Shown: piece by piece, positions 33,779 through 45,013 of the stretch | Numbering within the stretch: the first letter of the stretch is position 1 | How the letters are laid out: the number at the start of each line of letters is the position of its first letter | NCBI RefSeq assembly: GCF_029892785.1 | Contig: NZ_JARXXA010000002.1 | Location: 335,745 to 399,744, forward strand | Direction of reading: 5' to 3' | From: Parabacteroides sp. PH5-46 | Lineage (GTDB): Bacteria; Bacteroidota; Bacteroidia; Bacteroidales; Tannerellaceae | DNA: 64,000 nucleotides | Made by a program: the position numbers and the translations under genes | The notes under the pieces: generated by a model | The model's database searches: none | The model's input: the letters and a program-made list of their open reading frames with translations, nothing else | Told to the model about the DNA's origin: nothing

Positions 33779-34687
33779 ATGGAACAATCTTATCATGTGC
33801 CGGTGATGCTACAGGAAAGCCTGGAAGGACTGAATATTATCCCTTCCGGCAAGTATGTAGATGTAACGTATGGCGGCGGCGGGCATTCGGGTGAAATATT
33901 GAACCGTTTAGGGCCGGCAGGTCGTTTGTATGGGTTTGACCAGGATGCAGATGCGGAAGGGAATATCCCGGATGATCAGCGTTTTGTCTTTGTGCGGAGT
34001 AATTTTCGTTATCTGTACAATTTTATGCGTTATCATGCAGAGGTCGGATCGATAGATGGGCTATTGGCGGATCTGGGGGTTTCGTCCCATCATTTTGATG
34101 ATCAGGAGAGAGGCTTTTCTTTCCGTTTCGAGGGGAAGCCGGATATGCGGATGAATACCCGCTCCGGACAAACGGCGGCTGATGTGTTAAATACCTATAC
34201 GGAAGAGAAGCTGGCCGACATTTTCTATTATTACGGCGAAATAAAACACGCCAGGAAGTTGGCCTCTTTGGTAGTGCGTGCCCGTGAAACAAAACAGATC
34301 GATACGATCACGGATTTGCTTGATATCGTAAAGCCCTTTACCGGAAAAGATAAAGAGAAGAAATTCCTGGCACAGGTTTTTCAGGCCTTAAGGATAGAAG
34401 TGAATGACGAGTTGAGTGCTTTGAAAGAAATGTTACAACAAACCTTGCAGGTTATAAAGCCGGGTGGGCGATTGGTGGTTATCACGTACCATTCTCTGGA
34501 AGACCGGTTGGTGAAGAATTTCTTGAAAACCGGAACATTTGACGGAAAAGTGGAAACGGATTTTTACGGAAACGTACAAACTCCCTTCCGGCTGATTAAT
34601 AGTAAAGTAATTGTGCCGTCTGATGCCGAAGTAGAGCGAAATCCACGTTCGCGGAGTGCTAAATTAAGGATTGCAGAGATAAAGTAG
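33779..34687 (+). CDS. rsmH: 16S rRNA (cytosine-1402 N4)-methyltransferase
   Basis: 302 residues. SAM-dependent enzyme (formerly MraW) that methylates C1402 in the ribosomal P site. Motifs: YHVPVMLQESLEGL at the N-terminus, the SAM loop VDVTYGGGGHSGEIL, GLLADLGVSSHHFDDQERGFSF, and the C-terminal LVVITYHSLEDRLVKNF and NPRSRSAKLRIAE. AAAGG lies just before the ATG. It is the first gene of the dcw cluster here; no mraZ precedes it. Confidence 0.97.
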   Translation: MEQSYHVPVMLQESLEGLNIIPSGKYVDVTYGGGGHSGEILNRLGPAGRLYGFDQDADAEGNIPDDQRFVFVRSNFRYLYNFMRYHAEVGSIDGLLADLGVSSHHFDDQERGFSFRFEGKPDMRMNTRSGQTAADVLNTYTEEKLADIFYYYGEIKHARKLASLVVRARETKQIDTITDLLDIVKPFTGKDKEKKFLAQVFQALRIEVNDELSALKEMLQQTLQVIKPGGRLVVITYHSLEDRLVKNFLKTGTFDGKVETDFYGNVQTPFRLINSKVIVPSDAEVERNPRSRSAKLRIAEIK

Positions 34688-34691
34688 CGTA

Positions 34692-35048
34692 ATGGCGGAA
34701 GAAAAGAATAAAAAGAAAAAGAAGAACAAGAAAGAGAAGCGTTTTTCTCCTTTGTATATTCTTGGCGGGGGGATTCTGAAAGAAGACTTCATCCTGAAGC
34801 ATACCAAGATGATTATACTGGTGGTGATACTGACGTTTTTCTTTATTGGTAACCGTTACACCTGTATGCAAAAGATACGGGAGATCGACCGCTTGCAACA
34901 ACAGTTGCGTGATGTACGCCTGGAGGCTCTTTCAATAACAACCGAATTGACCGGGAGCAGCAGACAGTCGCAAATAGAAAATTTAGTAGAAAAACAGGAT
35001 CTTGGCCTGGAGGCAGCCAAGACTCCTCCTTATGAATTATATAAATAG
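34692..35048 (+). CDS. ftsL: Cell division protein FtsL-like
   Basis: 118 residues, bitopic. A very basic cytoplasmic tail (nearly half lysine in the first 20 residues) is followed by one membrane helix at about residues 40-57 (MIILVVILTFFFIGNRY) and a short periplasmic coiled coil (REIDRLQQQLRDVRLEAL). Size, topology and position between rsmH and ftsI match the Bacteroidetes FtsL equivalent that joins FtsB and FtsQ at the septum. Sequence similarity to FtsL is always weak, so the call rests mainly on context. Confidence 0.75.
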   Translation: MAEEKNKKKKKNKKEKRFSPLYILGGGILKEDFILKHTKMIILVVILTFFFIGNRYTCMQKIREIDRLQQQLRDVRLEALSITTELTGSSRQSQIENLVEKQDLGLEAAKTPPYELYK

Positions 35049-35049
35049 T

Positions 35050-37170
35050 ATGGAGGACGAAGAAGAAATAAGAAATGTAGAGAATCAGGGTAGCGGAGCA
35101 TTGGCTCGTTATTCCGTGGTTGTATTGCTACTCATTCTGGTAGTGATAGGAATTGTAGGACGTACCATCCATACGGCTTTTGTTAAAGGCGACGACTGGA
35201 AAACGATTTCTGAGCGCCAGAAAGCACCAAACCGTTTGGTAAAACCCCGGCGAGGGAACATCTATTCTGCCGATGGAAAGCTGATGGCAACCAGTGCGCC
35301 ACGTTATTATACCTATATGGATTTCCGGGCAGGCGGCTTCAATGTAGATACATTCCTGCATTCAAAGAAGAATGGTGTAGACTCGTTGGCTTATTATCTG
35401 TCTATAAAGCCGGGAGGCAAAACAGCTACCGAATATAAAAACCATCTGCTGAAAGGCTTGAAAAGTAAAAGCAGGCAATATGTGATATATGGCCCACGGG
35501 TATCGTATGCTGATCTGAAAAAGATGAAACAATATCCTTTTTTCCGTTTAGGCAGGAATAAAAGCGGCTTTTATGAAAAGGAAATGGTTGAAAGGCAACG
35601 TCCGTTTGGTACCCTGGCTTCGAGAACAATAGGGGACGTGTACGGGGAAATCAACGACTCAACCGGACTTTCGAAAGGGATGAATGGCCTTGAATTACAA
35701 TATGACACTTTATTATGTGGTGTTCCGGGATTGAATGCCAGACGAAAGATTAACGGAGCGATGACCGACATCGTGGAAGTTGAACCCATCGATGGAATGG
35801 ACGTTCGTACAACTATTGATATTGAAATACAGGATATCACCGAGAAGTCATTACGCGATATGCTGATATCCATTGATGCCGAATTCGGGACAGCTATGGT
35901 GATGGAAGTGAAGACCGGTGAAATAAAGGCGATAACTAATTTAGGACGCGTTTCTCCCGATAGATATAACGAGACAAAGAACCATGCGGTAGCCGATTTG
36001 CTGGAGCCCGGTTCTACCTTCAAGGTGGCCTCTATTATGGTGGCTTTGGATGATGGTAAATGCCGTCCCAGTGATTTGGTAGACACGGGGAATGGGGTCT
36101 ATCGCTATGGCGGAAGGGATCTGACCGACCATAACCGTCATAAAGGTGGTTACGGACTTATATCGGTAGAAGAAGCGATCTGGAAATCTTCCAATATCGG
36201 AGTAGCCAAAACGATACTGAAAGGATATGTGGATAAACCGGAAAAATATGTGGAAGGTCTTTATAGGCTTGGCCTGGTGGAAGATTTGCAAATCGAAATA
36301 CCCGGTGCCGGTAAACCCATTATCCGTATGCCGAATAAAAACAATTGGTATACGACGGCTCTACCCTGGATGTCATTTGGGTACGAAACACAGATTCCTC
36401 CTATCTATACGCTTACCTTTTTCAATGCGATAGCCAATAACGGGAAAATGATCCGTCCGGTCTTTACCAAAGAGATAATTAAAGACGGAAAGACAGTCAA
36501 GACTTTTTCCACAAGCGTTGTACGTTCTTCTATCTGTACGGATGAAACGCTTAAACTGATACAAGACATGTTGTTGGGTGTAGTAGAAAAAGGAACGGGT
36601 AGTCCTGTCTTATCTCCGCATGTGCGGATAGCCGGGAAAACAGGTACGGCACAGGTAGCCGAAGGCGGCTCGTATAATTCCGGGCATCAGGTTTCTTTTG
36701 CCGGGTATTTTCCCGCCGATAATCCTAAGTATACTTGTATGGTCGTGATACGCCGTCCCCGGAAGGGATACCCTTCGGGTGGAACCATGTCGGGAGGTGT
36801 AGTGAAGAACATTGCCGAGAAGATAACAGCTATGGAAAAGCATCTGGATATCCGGGCCGTTGAGGTTGATTCGCTGGCCGTTCCTGTTCCTGCCGTAAAG
36901 ACAGGTGATGCGGAAGCTCTGCGATATGTATTGAACAAACTGGATATAAAAACGGAAAAGAAAGAAGATACTTTTCCTGGGATATTGGCAGAATCTAAAG
37001 CCGGACGTGTTCCCCGGGTTACAGGTATGGGGGCGAAGGATGCGGTGTATCTTTTAGAGGCTGCTGGGCTTCAGGTCAACCTTTCCGGTATGGGACGTGT
37101 TATTAGACAATCTATCCAGCCGGGAGAAAGGGCGGTTAGAGGTCAAACCATTACAATAACATTACAATAA
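35050..37170 (+). CDS. ftsI: Peptidoglycan transpeptidase FtsI (PBP3) with PASTA domain
   Basis: 706 residues from the ATG at 35050, one base after the ftsL stop; the frame extends back over ftsL to 35002. Single membrane anchor at about residues 20-38, a pedestal domain, and a class B transpeptidase domain with the active-site Ser322 in PGSTFK, the SSN motif in [10 protein letters not shown] and Lys530 in GKTGTAQ. A C-terminal PASTA domain ([20 protein letters not shown]) ends the protein, as in other Bacteroidetes. It cross-links septal peptidoglycan and is the target of division-specific beta-lactams. Confidence 0.95.
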   Translation: MEDEEEIRNVENQGSGALARYSVVVLLLILVVIGIVGRTIHTAFVKGDDWKTISERQKAPNRLVKPRRGNIYSADGKLMATSAPRYYTYMDFRAGGFNVDTFLHSKKNGVDSLAYYLSIKPGGKTATEYKNHLLKGLKSKSRQYVIYGPRVSYADLKKMKQYPFFRLGRNKSGFYEKEMVERQRPFGTLASRTIGDVYGEINDSTGLSKGMNGLELQYDTLLCGVPGLNARRKINGAMTDIVEVEPIDGMDVRTTIDIEIQDITEKSLRDMLISIDAEFGTAMVMEVKTGEIKAITNLGRVSPDRYNETKNHAVADLLEPGSTFKVASIMVALDDGKCRPSDLVDTGNGVYRYGGRDLTDHNRHKGGYGLISVEEAIWKSSNIGVAKTILKGYVDKPEKYVEGLYRLGLVEDLQIEIPGAGKPIIRMPNKNNWYTTALPWMSFGYETQIPPIYTLTFFNAIANNGKMIRPVFTKEIIKDGKTVKTFSTSVVRSSICTDETLKLIQDMLLGVVEKGTGSPVLSPHVRIAGKTGTAQVAEGGSYNSGHQVSFAGYFPADNPKYTCMVVIRRPRKGYPSGGTMSGGVVKNIAEKITAMEKHLDIRAVEVDSLAVPVPAVKTGDAEALRYVLNKLDIKTEKKEDTFPGILAESKAGRVPRVTGMGAKDAVYLLEAAGLQVNLSGMGRVIRQSIQPGERAVRGQTITITLQ

Positions 37171-37172
37171 AT

Positions 37173-38633
37173 ATGGAACTGAGAACGCTTATAGACTCAT
37201 TGGGTATACAAACTGTCGAAGGGATGGACAATCCCGAAGTCGACAATATACAGTCCGACTCACGTAAGGTGGGGAAAGGCTCACTGTTTGTAGCAGTCCG
37301 GGGTACAACTACCGACGGGCATGCCTATATAGAGAGCGCAATAGAAAAAGGAGCGGTGGCTGTAGTCTGTGAAGAAGTACCCGAGGCTTTGAAAGAAAAG
37401 GCTACCTTTATTGTCGTAAAGGATTCCGCTGCCGTTTTAGGGCTCCTGTTGGCTACCTGGTATGATTACCCCTCAGATAAATTGATCCTGGTTGGCGTTA
37501 CCGGTACAAATGGTAAAACTACGATTGCAACCCTGTTGTACGAAATGTTCCGCACAATGGGGCATAAGGTAGGTTTGTTATCTACCGTTTGTAACTATAT
37601 AGACGGGAAAGCAATCCCTGCCGAGCATACAACGCCAGATCCTGAAACTTTGCAGAACTTACTGGCGCAGATGGTGGATGCCGGATGCGAATATGCGTTC
37701 ATGGAAGTCAGCTCTCATGCTATCGACCAGAAACGTATCAGTGGTCTGTCGTTTGACGGGGGTATCTTTACCAATCTGACGCGTGATCATTTAGATTATC
37801 ATAAAACCGTAGAAAACTATCTGAAGGCAAAGAAGAAGTTCTTCGACGACCTGCCCGCCACGGCATTTGCCCTGACCAATACAGATGATAAAGCGGGGCT
37901 TGTGATGCTGCAAAATACAGCGGCAAAACAACTGACGTACTCTCTTCGCACGATGGCTGATTTCAAAGGGAAAATACTGGAGTCGCACTTTGAAGGAACC
38001 GAGTTGCTGATCAATGGCAAGGAAGTAATGGTACATTTTGTAGGGCGCTTTAATGCCTATAACCTGCTGGCTGTTTATGGGGCTGCCGTTGCATTGGGTA
38101 AAGAACCGGCAGAAGTGTTGCTGGTGCTGAGCAGTCTTCGCTCGGTATCAGGACGTTTTGAAACGATACCTTCTCCGCTGGGATATACTGCTATTGTTGA
38201 TTATGCTCATACACCCGACGCTTTGGTAAATGTGTTGAATGGTATTCACGAAGTGCTGGAGGGCAGAGGGCGTATCATTAGTGTAGTAGGCGCGGGTGGA
38301 AACCGCGACAAAGGCAAACGCCCTATTATGGCGAAAGAAGCTGCCCGGCTGAGTGACCAGGTGATACTTACATCGGATAATCCGCGTTTTGAAGAGCCGG
38401 ATGATATTATCAATGATATGGTAGCTGGTTTGTCAAAAGCTGATCTGGAGCATACGTTGTGCATTACAGGCCGGGCACAGGCTATTAAAACGGCAACGGC
38501 ATTGGCCAGAAAGGGGGATGTAATCCTTGTTGCCGGTAAAGGACATGAAGACTATCAGGAAATAAAAGGAGTGAAACATCATTTTGACGACCGGGAGAAA
38601 CTAAAAGAAATTTTTGCATCACAAAAAATATAG
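37173..38633 (+). CDS. murE: UDP-MurNAc-tripeptide synthetase
   Basis: 486 residues. It adds the third residue of the peptidoglycan stem peptide. The ATP loop [10 protein letters not shown] is at about 108-117, followed by THTP-type HTTPDPETL and the domain III recognition motif DNPR at 402-405 ([10 protein letters not shown]), which specifies meso-diaminopimelate rather than lysine. It starts two bases after the ftsI stop within the dcw operon. Confidence 0.97.
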   Translation: MELRTLIDSLGIQTVEGMDNPEVDNIQSDSRKVGKGSLFVAVRGTTTDGHAYIESAIEKGAVAVVCEEVPEALKEKATFIVVKDSAAVLGLLLATWYDYPSDKLILVGVTGTNGKTTIATLLYEMFRTMGHKVGLLSTVCNYIDGKAIPAEHTTPDPETLQNLLAQMVDAGCEYAFMEVSSHAIDQKRISGLSFDGGIFTNLTRDHLDYHKTVENYLKAKKKFFDDLPATAFALTNTDDKAGLVMLQNTAAKQLTYSLRTMADFKGKILESHFEGTELLINGKEVMVHFVGRFNAYNLLAVYGAAVALGKEPAEVLLVLSSLRSVSGRFETIPSPLGYTAIVDYAHTPDALVNVLNGIHEVLEGRGRIISVVGAGGNRDKGKRPIMAKEAARLSDQVILTSDNPRFEEPDDIINDMVAGLSKADLEHTLCITGRAQAIKTATALARKGDVILVAGKGHEDYQEIKGVKHHFDDREKLKEIFASQKI

Positions 38634-38639
38634 AAAGGC

Positions 38640-39902
38640 ATGTTGTATTATCTGTTCACCTATTTGGATCAACTGGATTTTCCCGGGGCGGGAATGTTTA
38701 AGTACGTATCTTTCCGTTCAGGATTGGCGTTGATCTTGTCGCTTTTTATCTCAACAACGATTGGACGCCGTATCATAAACTGGTTACAGCGGCTGCAAAT
38801 AGGTGAAACTGTGCGTGATCTGGGCCTGGAAGGGCAAATGAGTAAAAAAGGCACGCCCACCATGGGGGGGCTTATCATTATTGTTGCCATTCTTATTCCG
38901 GTATTACTTTGTGCCCGTCTGGATAATATCTATGTCATCCTGATGATTGTAACTACCATTTGGCTGGGACTTATCGGCTTTACGGACGACTATATCAAGG
39001 TGTTCAGGAAAAATAAGGAAGGGCTGCACGGACGCTCCAAGATAGTGGGACAGGTTGGCCTGGGATTGATCGTTGGGCTTGTGTTATATATGAGTCCGGA
39101 TGTCGTTATCCGTGAAAATGTTGAAGTGTTGAATAATGAGAATGTAGTTGAATCCGTGCATTTCCATTCACTTGAAACGAAGTCTACGAAAACAACCATT
39201 CCTTTTCTGAAGAATAACAATTTCGATTATGCCTCTTTAGCCAGTTGGGCAGGGGAGTATAAAACAGAGGTTTCCTGGATTATTTTTGTATTGGTGGTTA
39301 TTTTTATTGTAACTGCCGTGTCAAACGGTGCAAACCTAACGGATGGATTAGACGGGCTTGCCACAGGTAGTTCAGCGATTATCGGGGTAGCCTTGGGGAT
39401 TCTGGCCTATATGTCATCGCATGCCGAGTTTGCTTCTTTCCTTAATATCATGTTTATACCGGGGGCACAGGAACTGGTGATTTTTGCATCTGCCTTTATT
39501 GGTGCCACCATTGGTTTTCTTTGGTATAATGCCTATCCGGCTCAGGTATTTATGGGTGATACGGGAAGCCTTACGTTGGGGGGGATTATTGCCGTGTTTG
39601 CCGTAATTATCCGTAAAGAGTTACTGATACCGATTCTGTGTGGAATATTCCTGGCAGAGAGTGTGTCGGTTATGGCACAGGTATTCTACTTCAAATATAC
39701 CAAGAAACGATATGGCGAAGGCAAGCGCATCTTCAAGATGACACCACTTCACCATCACTTCCAGAAGCCGGGACATGCCGGCATTGATGCCATGATTCAA
39801 AAGCCGTATAATATCGTGCCCGAGTCGAAGATCGTTGTTCGTTTCTGGCTGATCGGTATTATTCTGGCAGCTATTACGATTGTAACATTAAAGATGAGAT
39901 AA
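38640..39902 (+). CDS. mraY: Phospho-MurNAc-pentapeptide transferase
   Basis: 420 residues, about ten membrane helices. It transfers phospho-MurNAc-pentapeptide to undecaprenyl phosphate, forming lipid I. Hallmarks: [19 protein letters not shown] with the Asp pair, [12 protein letters not shown] and the C-terminal [13 protein letters not shown]. It is some 60 residues longer than the Escherichia coli enzyme because of a periplasmic-side insert (about residues 155-215), as is usual for Bacteroidetes. Its stop overlaps the murD start by one base. Confidence 0.96.
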   Translation: MLYYLFTYLDQLDFPGAGMFKYVSFRSGLALILSLFISTTIGRRIINWLQRLQIGETVRDLGLEGQMSKKGTPTMGGLIIIVAILIPVLLCARLDNIYVILMIVTTIWLGLIGFTDDYIKVFRKNKEGLHGRSKIVGQVGLGLIVGLVLYMSPDVVIRENVEVLNNENVVESVHFHSLETKSTKTTIPFLKNNNFDYASLASWAGEYKTEVSWIIFVLVVIFIVTAVSNGANLTDGLDGLATGSSAIIGVALGILAYMSSHAEFASFLNIMFIPGAQELVIFASAFIGATIGFLWYNAYPAQVFMGDTGSLTLGGIIAVFAVIIRKELLIPILCGIFLAESVSVMAQVFYFKYTKKRYGEGKRIFKMTPLHHHFQKPGHAGIDAMIQKPYNIVPESKIVVRFWLIGIILAAITIVTLKMR

Positions 39903-41239
39903 TGAATGAGCGTGTTGTCATATTAGGAGCAGGGGAAAGCGGTACCGGAGCGGCCGTTTTGGCCAAGGCAAAGGGCTTTGACGTTTTTGTGTCGGACTCG
40001 TCTGCCATTAAGTCGGTATATAAAGAAATGTTGAACAGCCGTGGGATTCGTTGGGAAGAAGGGCAACATACGGAACTTGAAATCCTTTCGGCAGATGAAG
40101 TGATTAAAAGCCCCGGAATACCGGATACGGCACCCATCGTAGAGAAGCTGATAAAAAAGAATATACCGGTGATCTCGGAAATAGAGTTTGCCGGGCGTTA
40201 TTCTACGTCCAAGATGATTTGCATTACGGGCAGCAACGGCAAAACAACCACTACAGAGCTGATATATTACATCCTGAAGAATGCCGGCTTAGATGTAGGC
40301 CTGGCGGGTAATGTGGGAAACAGTCTGGCCTTGCAAGTAGCTGAGAGTCCGCATGCCTGTTATGTAATAGAACTCAGTAGCTTTCAGCTCGATAATATGT
40401 ACGAATTTAAAGCGGATATTGCTGTTCTGCTCAATATAACTCCCGATCATCTGGATCGTTATGATCATAATATGCAGAACTATATAGATGCAAAATTCCG
40501 AATTATCCAGAATCAAACAAAGGAGGATGCGTTCATTTTCTGGAACGACGATCCTATTATTGCCGGAGAGATAGCCAAAAGGGCTCCGGCAGCTACCCTC
40601 TATCCTTTTGCCGCTTCTCCGGGTGAAGGAGTAAAAGGATATATAAAAAACAAACAATTAGTTATCGAAACAAAAAAAGATTTGTTTACTATGGAACAAG
40701 ACTTGTTAGCTTTGACGGGTACCCATAACTTGTACAACTCTTTGGCTTCCGGTATTACAGCCAAGTTAATGGATATCCATAATGAAAAAATTCGTGCTTC
40801 CCTCAGTGATTTTGCAGGTGTAGAACACCGGCTTGAAAAAGTAGCAAGGGTAAAAGGGGTGGATTATGTAAATGATTCGAAGGCAACGAATGTAAACTCA
40901 TGTTGGTATGCCCTGGAAAGTATGTCCACGAAAGTGGTATTAATACTGGGTGGGGTAGACAAAGGAAATGATTATTCCGAAATTGAAGGACTTGTGATGA
41001 GCAAGGTGCGCGCCCTGATTTTCCTGGGAACGGACAATGCGAAATTGCATCGTTTCTTTGACGGAAAAATACCTCTCATAGAAGAAGCTCTTTCCATGAA
41101 GGAGGCGGTAGATAAATCGTATAAGCTGGCTCAGAAAGGAGACACGGTATTGCTTTCGCCCTGCTGTGCCAGTTTCGATCTGTTTACGAATTATGAAGAC
41201 AGAGGTAATCAATTTAAGTCGTGTGTACTTAACTTATAA
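39902..41239 (+). CDS. murD: UDP-MurNAc-L-alanine--D-glutamate ligase
   Basis: 445 residues. It adds D-glutamate to UDP-MurNAc-L-alanine in the cytoplasm. The N-terminal Rossmann segment VVILGAGESGTGAA is followed by the ATP loop CITGSNGKTTTTE (P-loop about 110-116), the central LNITPDHLDRY, and the domain III part VNDSKATNVNS and LILGGVDKG. Length and motif order are normal. Overlap with mraY by one base implies translational coupling. Confidence 0.96.
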   Translation: MNERVVILGAGESGTGAAVLAKAKGFDVFVSDSSAIKSVYKEMLNSRGIRWEEGQHTELEILSADEVIKSPGIPDTAPIVEKLIKKNIPVISEIEFAGRYSTSKMICITGSNGKTTTTELIYYILKNAGLDVGLAGNVGNSLALQVAESPHACYVIELSSFQLDNMYEFKADIAVLLNITPDHLDRYDHNMQNYIDAKFRIIQNQTKEDAFIFWNDDPIIAGEIAKRAPAATLYPFAASPGEGVKGYIKNKQLVIETKKDLFTMEQDLLALTGTHNLYNSLASGITAKLMDIHNEKIRASLSDFAGVEHRLEKVARVKGVDYVNDSKATNVNSCWYALESMSTKVVLILGGVDKGNDYSEIEGLVMSKVRALIFLGTDNAKLHRFFDGKIPLIEEALSMKEAVDKSYKLAQKGDTVLLSPCCASFDLFTNYEDRGNQFKSCVLNL

Positions 41240-41253
41240 TGTACGGATAGAGC

Positions 41254-42516
41254 ATGGAACTGGCAAATAAATTATTTAAGGGAGATCGGGTGGTATGGAT
41301 TATCTTTATGTTTCTGTGCCTGATATCGGTAGTAGAAGTCTTTAGCGCTACCAGTATACTTACCTATAAAAATACGAACTTCTGGGCGCCGATAGCTCGC
41401 CATGCTTCTTTTCTGCTGGCTGGCTTTGTGTTGGTTTTGATCCTGCATAATGTGCCGTGCCGCTTCTTTTCCGCTTTGATTCTTTTGCTGCCGGTATCGG
41501 CTATCTTGCTGTTGCTAACTCCCTTCCTGGGGGCGAAGGTGAATGACACGCACCGTTTTATGGAGATATTTGGTGTTAGTTTTCAGCCTTCGGAACTGGC
41601 CAAGCTGGCTTGTGTTGTATTTGTTGCTTTTCTTCTGAGCAAGCAGGGGAAGATAACGAAAGACCAGATATTCAACTATGGCTTCATTGCTGTAGCTATT
41701 ATTTGTATGCTGATTTTCCCGGAAAACTTCTCTACCAGTGTGATGCTCTTTGGCGTTTGCTTCCTGATGATGTTTATAGGGCAGATGCCGCTGAAAAAAC
41801 TGGGACTTTTATTCCTGGTACTGGTGCTTACCATGTCTCTTTTGGTAGCATTGTTGTTTGCCCTGCCGAATAGTATGATAGAGGGAGTTGGCCGTCTGGA
41901 AACGATGAAGAGCCGTATTGCGGGCTTCTTTATTGAAAAGCCCAAGATAGATCCTGCTACCTATAAAATAACGGACGACAATTACCAGGTATCGCATGCG
42001 CAGATTGCCATTGCCAGAGGAGGCGTATTTGGGAAAATGCCGGGGCATGGGCAACAGCGGGATTTTCTTCCGCAGGCTTATTCCGACTTTATCTATGCCA
42101 TTATTATAGAAGAGTTGGGGGTAGTTGGCGGTTTTTTTGTCTTGCTCTTGTATGTAATGCTGATGATACGCGTAGGAATTATTGCGCGAAGGTGCGACCG
42201 GCTCTTTCCTCGCTATCTGGTGCTGGGCTGCGGACTGTTGATTACCATCCAGGCCTTTGCCAATATGGCGGTGGCGGTGGGACTTTTCCCCGTTACCGGG
42301 CAACCTCTGCCCCTGGTGAGCCGTGGGGGAACCTCTACGGTGATCACCTGTGTGTATATCGGAATCATTCTGAGTGTTAGTCGCTTTGGTGCCGGTATGG
42401 GTGATGAAGAAGAGGAAACGGAGGAAGAAAACTCCGATGTGATAGAAATAGATACGGACATAGCAGACGACTCGTCGCTGACGGCTGTTGAAACCCTAAC
42501 AGAAATAAAATCATGA
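41254..42516 (+). CDS. ftsW: Septal peptidoglycan glycosyltransferase FtsW
   Basis: 420 residues of SEDS family topology, ten membrane helices. It polymerises lipid II at the septum with FtsI. Landmarks: FQPSELAKLACVVF, the SEDS region with HAQIAIARGGVFGKMPGHG, DFIYAIIIEELG and GQPLPLVSRGGTS near the C-terminus. The cytoplasmic tail after about residue 385 is strongly acidic (DEEEETEEENSD). It overlaps murG by four bases. Confidence 0.95.
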   Translation: MELANKLFKGDRVVWIIFMFLCLISVVEVFSATSILTYKNTNFWAPIARHASFLLAGFVLVLILHNVPCRFFSALILLLPVSAILLLLTPFLGAKVNDTHRFMEIFGVSFQPSELAKLACVVFVAFLLSKQGKITKDQIFNYGFIAVAIICMLIFPENFSTSVMLFGVCFLMMFIGQMPLKKLGLLFLVLVLTMSLLVALLFALPNSMIEGVGRLETMKSRIAGFFIEKPKIDPATYKITDDNYQVSHAQIAIARGGVFGKMPGHGQQRDFLPQAYSDFIYAIIIEELGVVGGFFVLLLYVMLMIRVGIIARRCDRLFPRYLVLGCGLLITIQAFANMAVAVGLFPVTGQPLPLVSRGGTSTVITCVYIGIILSVSRFGAGMGDEEEETEEENSDVIEIDTDIADDSSLTAVETLTEIKS

Positions 42517-43622
42517 AGCCATACCGGATGATCATAAGCGGAGGAGGAACGGGGGGACATATCTTCCCGGCTATATCCATAGCGAATGCTTTTAAAGAGC
42601 GGTTCCCCAACACGGAAATCCTTTTTGTAGGGGCTGATAACCGGATGGAGATGGAACGTGTTCCTGCTGCCGGATATAAGATTGTAGGTTTGCCTGTAAG
42701 CGGCTTCGACCGCTCCAGGTTATTGAATAATATAAAGGTGATAGGTCGCCTGATAAAGAGCCTTCGCCTGGCCAAGAAAACCATCCGGGAGTTTAAACCG
42801 GATATTGCCGTAGGAGTAGGAGGCTATGCCAGTGGGCCTACCTTGTGGGTGGCTGCTTCGCTGGGGATACCTACCCTGATTCAGGAACAAAACTCCTATG
42901 CCGGGGTAACGAATAAACTGTTGGCAAAAAAAGCCTCTAAGATATGTGTGGCTTACGATGGAATGGAGAAATTCTTCCCGGCGGAAAAGATTGTGTTGAC
43001 CGGAAATCCGGTCAGGAGCAATTTATTTTTAGATACGTCCGGCAAAAAATCGGAAGCGTATGATTATTTTTCGCTCTCGTCTGAGAAAAAAACAATTCTG
43101 GTTGTTGGCGGAAGCCTTGGTGCCCGAACAATCAACCGAAGTGTACAAGGGGTATTGGATAAGATCGCTGCGTCCGGCATACAGCTGATTTGGCAAACAG
43201 GGCGTTTTTATTTCAATGAAGCAAAAGAGCAGTTGAAGAACTACGATGAGGCTTCTATCCGTTGTATGGACTTTGTAACAAGGATGGACTATGCCTATGC
43301 TGTGGCCGATCTGGTAATTTCACGAGCCGGTGCGGGGACTATCTCCGAGTTGTGCCTGTTGAAGAAACCGACAGTGCTGGTGCCTTCCCCCAATGTGGCG
43401 GAAGACCATCAGACCAAGAATGCGCTGGCATTGGTACATAAAGATGCTGCGGTGTATGTAGCCGATAAAGATGCCGAAGAAACATTACTGCCAACGGCCT
43501 TAGCCCTGGTGAATGATGATAACCGCCTCAGGGAATTAAGCGAGCATATTGCCGGGCTGGCTTTGCCGGATAGTGCCGAACATATCGTTGACGAAATAGT
43601 AAAGATTATTGCGAAAGCATGA
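42513..43622 (+). CDS. murG: UDP-GlcNAc:lipid I N-acetylglucosaminyltransferase
   Basis: 369 residues. GT28 enzyme that converts lipid I to lipid II at the inner face of the cytoplasmic membrane. The N-terminal loop ISGGGTGGHIFPA (8-20), the lipid-binding VGVGGYASGPTL, EQNSYAGVTNK, and the donor-site motifs GGSLGARTIN and SRAGAGTISEL are all present. ATGA overlaps link it to ftsW and murC. Confidence 0.97.
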   Translation: MKPYRMIISGGGTGGHIFPAISIANAFKERFPNTEILFVGADNRMEMERVPAAGYKIVGLPVSGFDRSRLLNNIKVIGRLIKSLRLAKKTIREFKPDIAVGVGGYASGPTLWVAASLGIPTLIQEQNSYAGVTNKLLAKKASKICVAYDGMEKFFPAEKIVLTGNPVRSNLFLDTSGKKSEAYDYFSLSSEKKTILVVGGSLGARTINRSVQGVLDKIAASGIQLIWQTGRFYFNEAKEQLKNYDEASIRCMDFVTRMDYAYAVADLVISRAGAGTISELCLLKKPTVLVPSPNVAEDHQTKNALALVHKDAAVYVADKDAEETLLPTALALVNDDNRLRELSEHIAGLALPDSAEHIVDEIVKIIAKA

Positions 43623-45013
43623 ATAATATAGATATACATAAAATAGCCTCTATTTATTTTGTAGGGGCAGGAGGGATCGGAATGAGTGCCTTAATCCGCT
43701 ATTTCCTGGCGAAGGGGAAGCGGGTAGCCGGTTATGACAGAACATCCTCTGCCCTGACTGTTGAATTAAACAAGGAAGGAGCTTCCATTCATTACGAAGA
43801 AGGTGTTCATCTGATACCGGAGTCTTTTCGCTCTGCGGCTGACACCTTGGTGGTGTATACACCTGCCGTACCCGAATCGCATGCCGAGCTATCCTGGTTT
43901 AGGCAGAATGGTTTTGTGGTGATGAAGCGGGCGCAGGTGTTGGGAGAGATCACCAAGGCTTCCCGGGGCATTTGTGTGGCCGGAACGCACGGTAAGACCA
44001 CTACTTCTTCTATGGTTGCTCATTTATTGAAGCAGTCGCATGTGGATTGCAATGCCTTCCTGGGAGGTATTCTGAAGAATTATGATAGTAATTTGTTGCT
44101 CTCTGATAAAAGCGACCTGACAGTGATTGAGGCGGACGAGTTTGACCGTTCTTTTCATTGGCTGACGCCTTATATGGCAGTGATTACCTCTGCCGATCCC
44201 GATCATCTGGATATCTACGGAACAGCAGAAGCATACCGGGAGAGTTTTGAGCATTTTACTTCCCTGATCCGTCCGGACGGTTGCCTGATTATGAAAAAAG
44301 GGATTCAGGTAACACCCCGCCTTTCTCAGGGTACGAAATTATACACCTATTCCGCATCGGAAAAAGCTGACTTCTATGCTGAAAATATCCGCATCGGGAA
44401 TGGGGAGATCTGCTTTGACTTTGTAGGCCCCGGTATCCGTATCGCCGATGTAGAGCTTGGTGTCCCGGTAAAAGTAAATATAGAGAATGGTATTGCCGCT
44501 ATGGCCTTAGCCTGGCTGAATGGTGCAACGGCTGATGAGTTAAAGAAGGGGATGCTCTCCTTTAAAGGCCCGGAGCGTCGCTTCGACTTCCGTCTGAAGA
44601 ACGACCACGTCGTTTTGATTGACGACTATGCGCACCATCCGGCAGAACTGAAAGAAAGTATTTTGTCTGTCAAGGCACTTTATGCAGGAAAGAAACTGAC
44701 GGGTATTTTCCAACCTCACCTGTATTCTCGTACCCGTGATTTTGTGGATGATTTTGCCGCCAGCCTGTCTTTGCTCGACGAGCTGATCCTGCTGGATATA
44801 TACCCGGCCCGGGAAGAACCGATACCGGGAGTCACTTCCAGGCTTATTTTTGATAAAGTAACGATTCCCGATAAGAAGTTGTGCACGAAAGAGCAACTTC
44901 CCGACTTGATAGCTTCCGGCTCGTACGAAGTAGTATTAATGCTTGGTGCCGGTGATATAGATCGCTTGGTTGAACCCGTAAAACAGATATTGAATAAATG
45001 GCCATCAGAGTAA
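43619..45013 (+). CDS. murC: UDP-MurNAc--L-alanine ligase
   Basis: 464 residues. First amino-acid ligase of the stem peptide. FVGAGGIGMSALIRYFL forms the UDP-binding fold, CVAGTHGKTTTSS is the ATP loop (about 120-132), ADEFDRSF the catalytic segment and LIDDYAHHPAEL the Mur-ligase histidine region. It overlaps murG by four bases and ftsQ by 16 bases. Confidence 0.96.
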   Translation: MNNIDIHKIASIYFVGAGGIGMSALIRYFLAKGKRVAGYDRTSSALTVELNKEGASIHYEEGVHLIPESFRSAADTLVVYTPAVPESHAELSWFRQNGFVVMKRAQVLGEITKASRGICVAGTHGKTTTSSMVAHLLKQSHVDCNAFLGGILKNYDSNLLLSDKSDLTVIEADEFDRSFHWLTPYMAVITSADPDHLDIYGTAEAYRESFEHFTSLIRPDGCLIMKKGIQVTPRLSQGTKLYTYSASEKADFYAENIRIGNGEICFDFVGPGIRIADVELGVPVKVNIENGIAAMALAWLNGATADELKKGMLSFKGPERRFDFRLKNDHVVLIDDYAHHPAELKESILSVKALYAGKKLTGIFQPHLYSRTRDFVDDFAASLSLLDELILLDIYPAREEPIPGVTSRLIFDKVTIPDKKLCTKEQLPDLIASGSYEVVLMLGAGDIDRLVEPVKQILNKWPSE